From assembly GCF_015356765.1 (NCBI RefSeq), contig NZ_WTCQ01000001.1, positions 406,379 through 470,378 of the forward strand: a stretch of 64,000 nt of DNA. Direction: 5' to 3'. The notes beneath the pieces are model-generated. The model had not been told where the DNA came from. It made no database searches and saw only the letters and a program-made list of their open reading frames with translations. This document shows, piece by piece, positions 24,981 through 33,331 of the stretch (within the stretch, counting starts at the first letter, position 1; every line of letters begins with the position of its first letter). This stretch comes from Candidatus Clavichlamydia salmonicola. Lineage in GTDB: Bacteria; Chlamydiota; Chlamydiia; Chlamydiales; Chlamydiaceae. A program made the translations under genes and the position numbers.

Positions 24981-26426
24981 ATGACTGGCAATATAAATGG
25001 ATCATCACCTCAATTTTCTTCTGAAAAGATAAATCAGGAACAGTCTCAAGTTAGTGGTAGAATTGAAAACAGAGATACTAAGTTGGGATCAATGGAAAAT
25101 ATGCATGCTAACATTCCATCAGCAGAAAGAGGTCGTACTACAGGAGCAAAAGTAGAATTTAAGCAAAAAACTTTTCTAGCAAAAGCTACTCATGTTATGC
25201 GAGCGATTGTTAATGTAGCAAGAGCTTGTTGGATGGTATTTAAAGGAAGGGTATCCAACCTATTGTTGTCTTGCAGAAAAAGCTCAAAGATAGATTACAC
25301 AGCAAGTTTTTATAAACCTTACCAAGAAGATGAGATACATCTTAGACGATATGTCCCTCCTGTTGAAGATAATGTTATGTCTGAAGAACCTGAGGTAGCG
25401 ACAACTGGAGAAGAAACAACTGTTGAAGAAACTGCTGGAACAGTAACCCCAGAGGGCTTGCTGAAAAAAGCTAAAGAACGTGGAGCAGCAAGAAGAAAAA
25501 TCAAAGAAGAGCAAGGATTGTCTAATGAGGTTGGTACACAAGTGGTTGGTGCACAAGTAAATGATTCTGACCAAGGAGAATCTGGGGCAGTTGGTACAGC
25601 AGTAGATATAGAAGAGCAAGGAGCGTCTAATGGGGTTGATACACCAGTAAATGATTCTGACCAAGGAGAGTCTGGGGCGGTTGGTACACAAGTAGTTGGT
25701 GCACAAGTAAATGATTCTGACCAAGGAGAATCTGGGGCGGTTGGTACAGCAGTAGATATAGAAGAGCAAGGAGCATCTAATGGGGTTGATACGCCAGTAA
25801 ATGATTCTGACCAAAGAGAGTCTGGGGCGGTTGGTATGCAAGTAGATGAGAATTCTATAAGTGATAATACAAGCTTTACTGGTTCAAGTATATCTTTAAG
25901 CAGTGATGATTTTACAGGTGTGGATACTGATGAGAGTGATACTGAGTCGGTAGGCGCTCCTGAGAAAGATGTAAATTCTAATGGGACAAGAAAATTATTG
26001 AAAGTAGATCATTCTCAATTAGATGATGATTCATCAGTAGAAATAGACTTTAGTAAACCATCACCACTTCAACGACAAAATGCTATAAGAAAACCAAAAG
26101 TGCCAAGAGGAATATCAGAAGATCTAAATGTGAAGACAGTTAAGTTTGTAGATAATGTTAAAGCATTTGGACAGGCTCCCCCAAAACCACCAAGATTAGC
26201 TCAATTTCTTAATCAACCAAGTACGTCTCAAGCAGTATCTCAAGAGCCAGCTGAGGCGCTAGAAAGTAATAACGCTTCTGTTGGCAAAGAGACTAGTAAG
26301 CTGGATGTCATGAAGGAAGGGTTGAGCACTGTAGCAGATCGCTTAAGTGCTCAAGGAAAAACAATGAAAAAAAACTTAAGGTCAGTATTTAAAGGTTTTA
26401 AAAATCGTTATCCTAAAAACTCATAA
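24981..26426 (+). CDS. Repeat-containing hypothetical protein, effector-like
   Basis: Not recognised. The 481-residue protein has a polar N-terminus, a short hydrophobic/amphipathic segment (about 72-98, AKATHVMRAIVNVARACWMV), then a low-complexity region with a 50-residue unit repeated twice (about residues 184-283) and a truncated third start. Each unit holds two NDSDQGESGAVG-type sub-motifs. Further on are an acidic Ser/Asp/Thr stretch, a PPKPPRL proline motif near residue 397, and a basic C-terminus (KKNLRSVFKGFKNRYPK). This disordered, repetitive, proline-motif build is typical of secreted host-targeting proteins, but no secretion signal can be proven. Confidence 0.65.
   Translation: MTGNINGSSPQFSSEKINQEQSQVSGRIENRDTKLGSMENMHANIPSAERGRTTGAKVEFKQKTFLAKATHVMRAIVNVARACWMVFKGRVSNLLLSCRKSSKIDYTASFYKPYQEDEIHLRRYVPPVEDNVMSEEPEVATTGEETTVEETAGTVTPEGLLKKAKERGAARRKIKEEQGLSNEVGTQVVGAQVNDSDQGESGAVGTAVDIEEQGASNGVDTPVNDSDQGESGAVGTQVVGAQVNDSDQGESGAVGTAVDIEEQGASNGVDTPVNDSDQRESGAVGMQVDENSISDNTSFTGSSISLSSDDFTGVDTDESDTESVGAPEKDVNSNGTRKLLKVDHSQLDDDSSVEIDFSKPSPLQRQNAIRKPKVPRGISEDLNVKTVKFVDNVKAFGQAPPKPPRLAQFLNQPSTSQAVSQEPAEALESNNASVGKETSKLDVMKEGLSTVADRLSAQGKTMKKNLRSVFKGFKNRYPKNS
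25530..25829 (+). repeat. 150-bp in-frame tandem repeat, two units
   Basis: Units 25530-25679 and 25680-25829 are nearly identical, differing at only a handful of bases (for example GTGGTTGG/GTAGTTGG, GGAGCG/GGAGCA and CAAGGAG/CAAAGAG). A third unit starts at 25830 (GTTGGTATGCAAGTAG) and diverges after about 15 bases. Since 150 is a multiple of three, unit gain or loss keeps the frame. Each unit contains two copies of a shorter sub-repeat encoding VNDSDQGESGAVGT. Confidence 0.9.
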
Positions 26427-26462
26427 TTCAAAAAGATTTAAGAATCATGTATTTGTTTTTTA

Positions 26463-27656
26463 ATGAAGCGCCAGTTTCATTATCATTTTATCAACAAGAA
26501 CAAATGCAACATAATGAAATTTGAGCATCATTTACCACATGATTATCCACTCGTTATACTAGAGGGAATTGTGCATGGTCAAGATCTGGAATTGGTTTAT
26601 AATTTTGAAAGTCAAATACTAGAAGGAAAAGCTTATAACGTTCCAATATCACATTGGCAAACAGATGATTCTTCAATCATTTTAAAGTATGTCGATGACT
26701 CTTTTAAAAATAAAATCATTCATGGGGGGATGATTAAGAGTTTCTTAGATTCTTTAGAACAACGATTAACACTTGAGGAAGATTTACCCTTTTGGAAAAG
26801 GTTGCTCTTTAGGCACAAAAAACATAAAAAACAAGTTAATCAAAAACTAAGAAATTTTTTTGTTATAAGAGAATTTTTATTAGAAAAAATCTCAAAATTA
26901 ACAGCTACAATAGAGAAATATAGAGCAGAGTTTTTTCTTAATGATAAACATCTAAAAAATGCAAAATTTGTGGGCTCACAGCATGAGTGCAAAAAAACTA
27001 AAGAGATAAACTTCTCATGCATAAAGGCTATAAAAAACCTTAGGTATGAAAGTAAGCATATATTTAATGCCTTAAAGTCTGAAGAACGTTACTTAATTAA
27101 GTTATTTCAAAGATTAAATCATCGTGATAGATCAGAGGATGCATTAGTCCGAGATCATTTATTACAAAGTATTTTTGAAGAAAGACAGCAGATTAATCTT
27201 GTAGCAAAAGAAAAGTATAAACGTCGTCAGCTAGAAGAAATGATTCAGGATATCCATGATTGGTTAGGTAAAATTAAAGATATAGATCCTGAAGGATATC
27301 ATAAAATAGTAGGATTTTTTCTTCAGGAGGCAATTATTCCAGGAAATATAAAATGGTTACCCTTATCTTTAGAAGCTCCAGCTGGAATAGAGACCATTTT
27401 ACTTAATCAAATTTATTTTATCCAAACAGTTTCACCTTTTCTCTATCATAGATTTATAGGTAATTGGGCGCATGATTTTGAGAAATGCCTAGAAGGAGTC
27501 ATTTCAGAAAAAGCATCTATGATAAAAAATGAGTATCAACAAGTAAAAAAAGAATTTAATCAACTTAAAAAAGAGAATAAAGATCTCTGGATTGCATGTT
27601 TTCAAGTCTTATTGAACAGTTTTACTCATGATTACGGTATAATCTTGCTCAAATAA
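26463..27656 (+). CDS. Hypothetical Lys-rich helical protein
   Basis: Not recognised. The 397-residue protein has no signal peptide or membrane helix. The first ~100 residues look mixed alpha/beta (YPLVILEGIVHGQDLELVYNF); the rest is charged and helical with coiled-coil character (EYQQVKKEFNQLKKENKDL near the C-terminus). Translation may start at 26463 or at the Met about 18 codons in (MKFEHHLPHDYPL). It precedes the RNA methyltransferase gene by 19 bases on the same strand. It lies near the position of CT552, but I cannot confirm homology. Confidence 0.55.
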   Translation: MKRQFHYHFINKNKCNIMKFEHHLPHDYPLVILEGIVHGQDLELVYNFESQILEGKAYNVPISHWQTDDSSIILKYVDDSFKNKIIHGGMIKSFLDSLEQRLTLEEDLPFWKRLLFRHKKHKKQVNQKLRNFFVIREFLLEKISKLTATIEKYRAEFFLNDKHLKNAKFVGSQHECKKTKEINFSCIKAIKNLRYESKHIFNALKSEERYLIKLFQRLNHRDRSEDALVRDHLLQSIFEERQQINLVAKEKYKRRQLEEMIQDIHDWLGKIKDIDPEGYHKIVGFFLQEAIIPGNIKWLPLSLEAPAGIETILLNQIYFIQTVSPFLYHRFIGNWAHDFEKCLEGVISEKASMIKNEYQQVKKEFNQLKKENKDLWIACFQVLLNSFTHDYGIILLK

Positions 27657-27675
27657 TTGATATGGATTTAATTTT

Positions 27676-28815
27676 ATGATGAATGCCTTTCGCCAGAATC
27701 ATGCTGAAGCTATTTTAAAAGCTATAGAAGATTCTGATTCTTCTCCAGATGGGATTATTCAAGCTTATTTTCGCTCGCATAAAGCACTTGGCTCTAAGGA
27801 TCGCGCTTTTATTTCTGACATTCTCTTTACTTACATACGTTATAAAAATTTGGTAGAAGCTCTTGTAGGAGAAAATCAAGCTACATTAGAAAATAAGATT
27901 AAATTTCTTGCAGAAGGGTTTGATTATAAAAAATATGAAGATGATGAATCGTTGCCATTGTATATAAGAGTTGGATTTCCAGAAGAATTATTTCGCAGAT
28001 TATCTGAAGCATATGGAGATGGGCAAGCATTTGATCTATGTCAAATATCTAACCAGCAGGCGCCAACAACCTTAAGAATTAATCCATTAAAATTTTCTAG
28101 AGAAGCTTTTATGGAAACTTTTGGTCAAGATTTTGAGATGACAGAATCTTCTCGGGTTCCTTATGCTATTTCTATGCTTAAACGCTTTCCTTTTAAATCT
28201 TTCCCTGAATTTAACGAAGGCTGCTTTGAGTTTCAAGATGAGGGAGCACAAATTGTTTGTGAAGCTATTACAGTACGTCCTGGAGACCATATTCTTGATT
28301 ATTGTGCAGGAGCAGGTGGAAAAAGCTTAGCGTTAGCACCTCGGGTAGGAGAAGAGGGTTATTTAGTCCTTCATGATTTAAGGGCAGCTTTATTGCAAGA
28401 AGCAACTAAAAGGATGAAGCGAGCAGGGATTTTTAATTGTCAGATGGTAAAAGCAGGAGCATTAAAAGCTGACAAATGTGCTCCTTTTGATCAAGTTTTG
28501 GTGGATGTTCCTTGTTCTGGAACAGGAACATTAAGAAGAAATCCTCATCATAAATGGCGTTTTTTTGCTAAAGATCAGCGACGAACTATTCGTATTCAAC
28601 GTCAGTTAGTCACAGAAGCAGCTCAATTTTTAGCTCCTAATGGTCGATTAACATATATTACATGTTCTATTTTGCCAGAAGAAAATGAAGAGCAAACAGA
28701 ATTCTTTATAGAGCATTTATCTTTAGAAAGAGATAGGCCAGATCTTTTTATCTTGCCAGAGGCAGGCGGAGCTGATGGTTTCTATGCTTCATTTTTAAGA
28801 AAGAAGAAAGCTTAA
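27676..28815 (+). CDS. RNA (cytosine-5) methyltransferase, RsmB/NSUN family
   Basis: SAM-dependent enzyme that makes m5C in rRNA or tRNA, called fmu in Chlamydia (CT553). SAM motif I is DYCAGAGGKSLAL (after FQDEGAQIV), motif IV is DVPCSGTGTLRRNPHHKWR with C280, and motif VI is TYITCSILPEENE with the catalytic C330. The N-terminal ~130 residues form the usual helical NusB-like/linker portion but are divergent. The exact target base is not predictable. The stop overlaps convergent dacF by four bases. Confidence 0.88.
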   Translation: MMNAFRQNHAEAILKAIEDSDSSPDGIIQAYFRSHKALGSKDRAFISDILFTYIRYKNLVEALVGENQATLENKIKFLAEGFDYKKYEDDESLPLYIRVGFPEELFRRLSEAYGDGQAFDLCQISNQQAPTTLRINPLKFSREAFMETFGQDFEMTESSRVPYAISMLKRFPFKSFPEFNEGCFEFQDEGAQIVCEAITVRPGDHILDYCAGAGGKSLALAPRVGEEGYLVLHDLRAALLQEATKRMKRAGIFNCQMVKAGALKADKCAPFDQVLVDVPCSGTGTLRRNPHHKWRFFAKDQRRTIRIQRQLVTEAAQFLAPNGRLTYITCSILPEENEEQTEFFIEHLSLERDRPDLFILPEAGGADGFYASFLRKKKA

Positions 28816-30113
28816 TGTTGAAAGTTTCTAATTTTCTTCGAGCGATGATTTTTAAATTTCTTTCCTGTTAGCACAGCTAATAGAGTTATATTGCATAGGG
28901 CAAACCATATGGGATGCTTCTTTGCAAAAGAAAAGCATTGAAATATTAGATTAGGTGGAACATCTGCTGCAGCAAATAAAGGCTGTTGTTTGATGATTTC
29001 TGGAGAGTCTTTATCTTTAATAATCAATGTTCCTACAATGCTATTTGTTTTAATTGGAAGAGTGGGAATATCCCATGTTAAAGAAACGATAGGAGTATAG
29101 GGTTCTGATCTGTAAAAATCATAAAACAGTCCTTTTGGCAAGGTAGTTATTAGTTTCTTGCGTCCACCCTTAACTTTAGTAGTAAAGACTTGTTTCCCAG
29201 GATCTAAAAGTATGCATCTTTGAAGAGGTTCATTAAAGGTTATTTCAAATAGCTTTATGATATTTTGATATAAATAAAAAAGATCAGTTCTACATCCCAT
29301 ACCTATTGCAATTAAGTCTCTGTTATTTGATTTAGCTGCAGCTACTAAATTTTTTCCAGCCATCTTTGTTGTACCAGTTTTGACTCCATAGGCTTTTGGG
29401 TAAAAAAAAGAACCTTTTTTAAGAAGGCGATTTGTTTGATAACAAACACATTTTTCTGATCCATCAGAGAGATGAACAATATGTTTTTTAAGTTTAACGA
29501 TTTCTTGAAATAATGGCTCTTTGAGAGCTTCTCTTGTGATAAGAGCTAAATCTTCTATAGTACTAATATGTGCAGGATGGTGTAAGCCATGGGGGTTAAG
29601 AAAAGAGGTATTTTTACAACCAAGTTCTTTTAGATATATATTTAATTCTTTTAAAAAAACAGGAATAGTAGGGCCGTAATAATGAGCAAGAACATTAGCA
29701 GCATCATTAGCTGATGAAACTAGCATAGCTGAGAATAAATCTTTGGCAGAGAGTTCTTCACCAACCCTTAATTCAATACTACTTCCTTCTGGTTCAAGCC
29801 AATAAGCTGGACTTCTGTAACCAGAGTCTTTTTTGTCTTTACTACTAATTTGTTGTAAAGCTTCTTTTTTTATTTTTATTAAAGAATTAGGGGAGAAAGA
29901 TTTTTTTTTTAGAATAAAAAGAGCAGTAGCAATTTTTGTTATACTTGCTGGAAAAATAGTAAGGTCTTTATTTTTTTCAAAAAGGATTCTGCCATTAGTA
30001 GCATTAATTAAAACAACGGCTTCTTCTTTGAGGTCAATATGGTTAAAGATATCATGAGCATGTAAAGGATAAAAAACGCTTAAAATTAATAAGAACATTA
30101 TTTTTATTTTCAT
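28812..30113 (-). CDS. dacF: D-alanyl-D-alanine carboxypeptidase (PBP5/6 family)
   Basis: Serine peptidase of family S11 that trims the terminal D-Ala of peptidoglycan stem peptides in the periplasm. It has a signal peptide (IMFLLILSVFYPLHA, about residues 5-19), active-site S57-I-T-K60, SAN at 134-136 and K245-T-G247, all intact. A C-terminal hydrophobic segment (WFALCNITLLAVL) followed by basic residues probably anchors it in the inner membrane. With PBP2 it fits a working, if minimal, chlamydial peptidoglycan system. Matches CT551. Confidence 0.93.
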   Translation of the reverse strand: MKIKIMFLLILSVFYPLHAHDIFNHIDLKEEAVVLINATNGRILFEKNKDLTIFPASITKIATALFILKKKSFSPNSLIKIKKEALQQISSKDKKDSGYRSPAYWLEPEGSSIELRVGEELSAKDLFSAMLVSSANDAANVLAHYYGPTIPVFLKELNIYLKELGCKNTSFLNPHGLHHPAHISTIEDLALITREALKEPLFQEIVKLKKHIVHLSDGSEKCVCYQTNRLLKKGSFFYPKAYGVKTGTTKMAGKNLVAAAKSNNRDLIAIGMGCRTDLFYLYQNIIKLFEITFNEPLQRCILLDPGKQVFTTKVKGGRKKLITTLPKGLFYDFYRSEPYTPIVSLTWDIPTLPIKTNSIVGTLIIKDKDSPEIIKQQPLFAAADVPPNLIFQCFSFAKKHPIWFALCNITLLAVLTGKKFKNHRSKKIRNFQH

Positions 30114-30237
30114 AATATGCCTTAAATAGATTTAAATGTTTAAAACAAAGGTTTTATAATTTTATATAATTTTCAACAACAAATAAAAACTTGACGATCT
30201 CTTAAAAAATGATCTACCATTATATTAGGGGGAATCA

Positions 30238-30651
30238 ATGAGTCCAATAGAATTAGAAATTGTTTACCAAAAGTATATGGGTAATTTAGCTAGTTTTGTT
30301 CCAGATGGCATCTTAGATGTAGATTTGGATTTACTACAGCAATTGGGCCTGGTACAAGAACCCATGGAATTAAGCCAAGAAGATAACATGGGCTATAATT
30401 TCTATGTGGTTGAGTCATCAGACAAACTTACATTATTTAATAGTAAGTTTATTGTTTGGATTGTGCCTCAATTAATAGATAAAGTGCCTGTTACATATGG
30501 ATTAATAGCGTCTAATCATGAGAAGGATACTCATTTAGAAATGGTCTTCTCTGCTAAGGGAGTTTATAATCATTCAAATCTTGTTTTAAGGGTTTTAGAA
30601 AAATTACTAGAGCAAATAGAAGACAATGAAAAGGAATTATACTTTTACTAA
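30238..30651 (+). CDS. Conserved chlamydial hypothetical protein (CT550 position)
   Basis: The 137-residue acidic protein has no signal or membrane segment and no motif I can name. A strong ribosome-binding site, AGGGGGA, lies a few bases before the ATG. It is divergent from dacF and convergent with the RsbW-like gene, overlapping its end by 15 bases. That order (dacF, this gene, rsbW) is the C. trachomatis CT551-CT549 order, supporting it as a real lineage-conserved gene. Confidence 0.75.
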   Translation: MSPIELEIVYQKYMGNLASFVPDGILDVDLDLLQQLGLVQEPMELSQEDNMGYNFYVVESSDKLTLFNSKFIVWIVPQLIDKVPVTYGLIASNHEKDTHLEMVFSAKGVYNHSNLVLRVLEKLLEQIEDNEKELYFY

Positions 30652-31113
30652 AAAGAATTGTAGAGAGATCCAATTTTCATTTTTTACATATTGATAAAAA
30701 ATGTGATCACAATATTTCTTTATTAGCAAGATGCCCAATCCTCCAGAAATAGGATTATTTGGATCAAAAGGTAAATTTATTTTTTTTTTCATATTTAATG
30801 GATTAAAGGGGATTCCTTTATCTTTAATATGAATTTCAAAAATTGAATTTAAGACAGAACAAGATAATTTTATAGGCCTTACTGAATCATTATTAGGGTA
30901 AGCATAAGAGATAATGTTCATGATCACCTCTTCAGCAGCAAGCTCCATTTTTCTTATTTTTTGAATTGGGATATTGCATTGTAAGGCTTCTATCTTAATA
31001 AGATTGAGCATCTTGTAGAGAGAAGAGAGATGAGCTTCAAATTGGTGAAAAATGAGACAGTTAGATTCTAAGGGAGATTTTTTTTTAAAATGGTGATTTC
31101 CTGGAGAGACCAT
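30637..31113 (-). CDS. rsbW: RsbW-like anti-sigma/serine-protein kinase
   Basis: GHKL-type ATPase of the RsbW/SpoIIAB group, which in chlamydiae belongs to a partner-switching network. The N-box is MELAAEEVIMNIISYAYP, the G1 box IKDKGIPFNP (DxGxPF), and the G2-like lid GGLGILLIKKYCD. I choose the ATG at 31113 (158 residues, GGGA six bases upstream) over the TTG at 31125. Phosphorylation targets such as RsbV are not encoded in the window. Matches CT549. Confidence 0.85.
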   Translation of the reverse strand: MVSPGNHHFKKKSPLESNCLIFHQFEAHLSSLYKMLNLIKIEALQCNIPIQKIRKMELAAEEVIMNIISYAYPNNDSVRPIKLSCSVLNSIFEIHIKDKGIPFNPLNMKKKINLPFDPNNPISGGLGILLIKKYCDHIFYQYVKNENWISLQFFLVKV

Positions 31114-31259
31114 AATTTTTCCCAAATGATCAATGTGGTGCTGAAAAAATTATCCTTTTATTTTAAAAAAAATGAATAAAAAGAAAGGAAGTCTTTTTTA
31201 GAAAGAATCTTTCAAAGAATTTTTCTAGTCAACTTTAATTATGATTTATAGATTACGTT

Positions 31260-32234
31260 TTATTTTTGAGTTTTAGATTTACTCATTTTTTGATTTTTTA
31301 AAATTGTTACACGGATATTGCCTTTTTGGGCAGCACGACTTTCAGGATAAATCTTATTTAACATTTTGTAATAGACCAAGGATGACTCATGCTTACGTTT
31401 ATTTTCATAAAACTTACCAGTATTAAACAAAGCTTCAGCTAACACTTCTTTCATTTCTGTAACAAGTGCGGTTGCTTGAGGAAGATCTTCGCTACTAGGA
31501 AATTTACTTTGGAATAATTTTAAAGATAATTCAGCTTGGGGAAGAATATAAGGATTTTGAGGTTCTTCTTGAAGTTGGGTTAAAAAAATTTCATTAATAT
31601 TTAAAAATGCTTTTGTAGCAAGAGGATGCGATGAAAATTGAGTGATTAATTCTCTGAAAGTTGATAAAGCATCGCTATAATTTTTTTGTTCTTGAAGGAA
31701 GCATGCCTTACGGTATAACGCCATAGCAGCAGTTTTATTATTAGGAAGGATGGAACAAATTTGATCATAAATAAGGATAGCAGGACTAACAGATTGAGAA
31801 CCATCTTTTACAGCGGAGGTTCTTAAAAGACGTCTGTCATTTTGACGATAACTTTCAGCTATACCATATTTAATTTGGAAAACTTCTTCAAAATGTTTGG
31901 GAGAAAGTTCTTGTTCTAAGTAATTATTTAATAGTCTATTAGCGCGGTCAGGCTCTCCAAGCTCCATAAAAGCTTTTCCTGCTAGGAAAAGAGCTTCATT
32001 ATATAAAGAAGGACAGCCTTTAAAATGAGTGATTACTTTAAAAAAACAATTTAATGCTTTTTCTCCATTACCTGCATCTAAATAGGTTTTTCCATTTTTG
32101 ATATAAATCTCAGGAGAAGAAAGGGGCTTCTTTTTTGCATTAATAAGAGTCCGTTTCAAAATATGAGGTTGAGCTGATAATGGCCAAAAGCTACTACTTA
32201 CTATGAATAAGCAAAAGAAAACAAATCTTTTCAT
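31260..32234 (-). CDS. Secreted TPR/BamD-like outer-membrane lipoprotein-type protein
   Basis: It has a signal peptide (MKRFVFFCLFIVSSSFWPLSAQ) followed by TPR-like repeats: PEIYIKNGKTYLDAGNGEKALNCF, NEALFLAGKAFMELGEPDRANRL, AMALYRKACFLQEQKNYSDALSTF and AEALFNTGKFYENKRKHESSLVYY. This resembles BamD/YbgF periplasmic proteins, but no lipobox cysteine is evident, so a soluble periplasmic protein is more likely. I choose the ATG at 32234 over the GTG at 32246. Matches CT548. Confidence 0.75.
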   Translation of the reverse strand: MKRFVFFCLFIVSSSFWPLSAQPHILKRTLINAKKKPLSSPEIYIKNGKTYLDAGNGEKALNCFFKVITHFKGCPSLYNEALFLAGKAFMELGEPDRANRLLNNYLEQELSPKHFEEVFQIKYGIAESYRQNDRRLLRTSAVKDGSQSVSPAILIYDQICSILPNNKTAAMALYRKACFLQEQKNYSDALSTFRELITQFSSHPLATKAFLNINEIFLTQLQEEPQNPYILPQAELSLKLFQSKFPSSEDLPQATALVTEMKEVLAEALFNTGKFYENKRKHESSLVYYKMLNKIYPESRAAQKGNIRVTILKNQKMSKSKTQK

Positions 32235-32366
32235 AAAATTTCTCACAGGATAGGTCTGAGATCCTAATCTTTTAAGACTAATCAGTCAATATCAACATAT
32301 ATAAATAGTTTTATTCAAGGAAAGGAGATTATTAGCACATATAGTTAAAGAGGCAGAGACAATTTT

Positions 32367-33329
32367 ATGATATTTCTGGTACAACCCCAAAGGAAAGGTA
32401 TTTACAAGAAATTGGATATGCAAAAATTTATTATTCGATTGTTATTTGCAGCAGGCCTAATTGGATCTGGCCTCTATGTATGGGATAATGCATCAAGTAT
32501 TAGGGCCCATTTTGAAGAGTCTTCATTATTTTTTAAAAATGTTTCTTCAAAGATTCCAAAATTCATGCAGAAAATAGCTATAGGGAATAAGGAAATTCGG
32601 ACATTGGAGTTACGCTATTCTCCTCAGGATATTATTAAAGGAAGTAAAGAGTTACTAGTTTTGTCTCGGCAAGGACGTATTCTTGACCCAGAACTTTTAT
32701 TTTTTCCGTATCTTTTGATGGAAGTAAAATATTCTAAACCAGGCTTATTTAAAGATGGTGGCACTAAAGAATCTATGATTTTATGGAGTTTGGTGGATGG
32801 AGAAATGGTAATAGATTCAGTCTCATGGGAAAAAACAAAAGGTTTTGAAGATTGTTTATTAGCTCGCGCTAGTAAGGGAGACTTTAAGGTATTAAAAACC
32901 TTAGCGCAATTTGGTGGTGCTGCAACGAAAGAAAGCGTCTATGGTTCTTTAAGGGAAGAGGGCGAACGTTTTGTTTCTAAATGGCTCAAAGCTTGTCATA
33001 ATAAAAAATTGATTTCTATGAATGGGAATAAGCTTCGCTTACATGTTATGAATCCACTTATTGAAGTGGATCCAGTGACCTATTTTAAAAATCCTATTGT
33101 TAAGCAATCAGCTGGAGATGCAGAGTTTTTATCTCCTAAGTATTCACCATCTAGAATTCAGAAAATGATTCAAGTAGCTTTTGGAGCAGATTTTCTTATT
33201 AGAAAAAAAGATAAAGTTTTTGTGCCAGTATATAATATTTCTACTGTCAATCCAGATGGATCAATTCAAGTAAGTTACTGGAATGCTGTCACTGGACGTA
33301 AGATGATAGACAGAGATAATGCTTGGTAA
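32367..33329 (+). CDS. Conserved chlamydial membrane-anchored protein (CT547-like)
   Basis: The 320-residue protein has an N-terminal hydrophobic segment (IIRLLFAAGLIGSGLYVW), giving a signal anchor, then a hydrophilic region with winged-helix-like character (GSKELLVLSRQGRILDPEL; LRLHVMNPLIEVDP) that I cannot name. Start could be the ATG at 32367 or the ATG at 32418, which begins MQKFIIRLL directly before the hydrophobic stretch. It is divergent from the TPR gene and convergent with dnaE, three bases apart. Function unknown. Confidence 0.7.
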   Translation: MIFLVQPQRKGIYKKLDMQKFIIRLLFAAGLIGSGLYVWDNASSIRAHFEESSLFFKNVSSKIPKFMQKIAIGNKEIRTLELRYSPQDIIKGSKELLVLSRQGRILDPELLFFPYLLMEVKYSKPGLFKDGGTKESMILWSLVDGEMVIDSVSWEKTKGFEDCLLARASKGDFKVLKTLAQFGGAATKESVYGSLREEGERFVSKWLKACHNKKLISMNGNKLRLHVMNPLIEVDPVTYFKNPIVKQSAGDAEFLSPKYSPSRIQKMIQVAFGADFLIRKKDKVFVPVYNISTVNPDGSIQVSYWNAVTGRKMIDRDNAW

Positions 33330-33331
33330 AG

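Noticed and set aside
25530..25829. Possible CRISPR or non-coding direct-repeat array
   Set aside because: Only two units with no unique spacers, period a multiple of three, and inside a continuous coding frame.
25284..25841. Minus-strand 185-residue open frame with repeated TNRPRLSLVRIIY segments
   Set aside because: It is the mirror of the 150-bp repeat in the plus-strand gene; its repeats and composition come from that gene, and it has no ribosome-binding site or known similarity.
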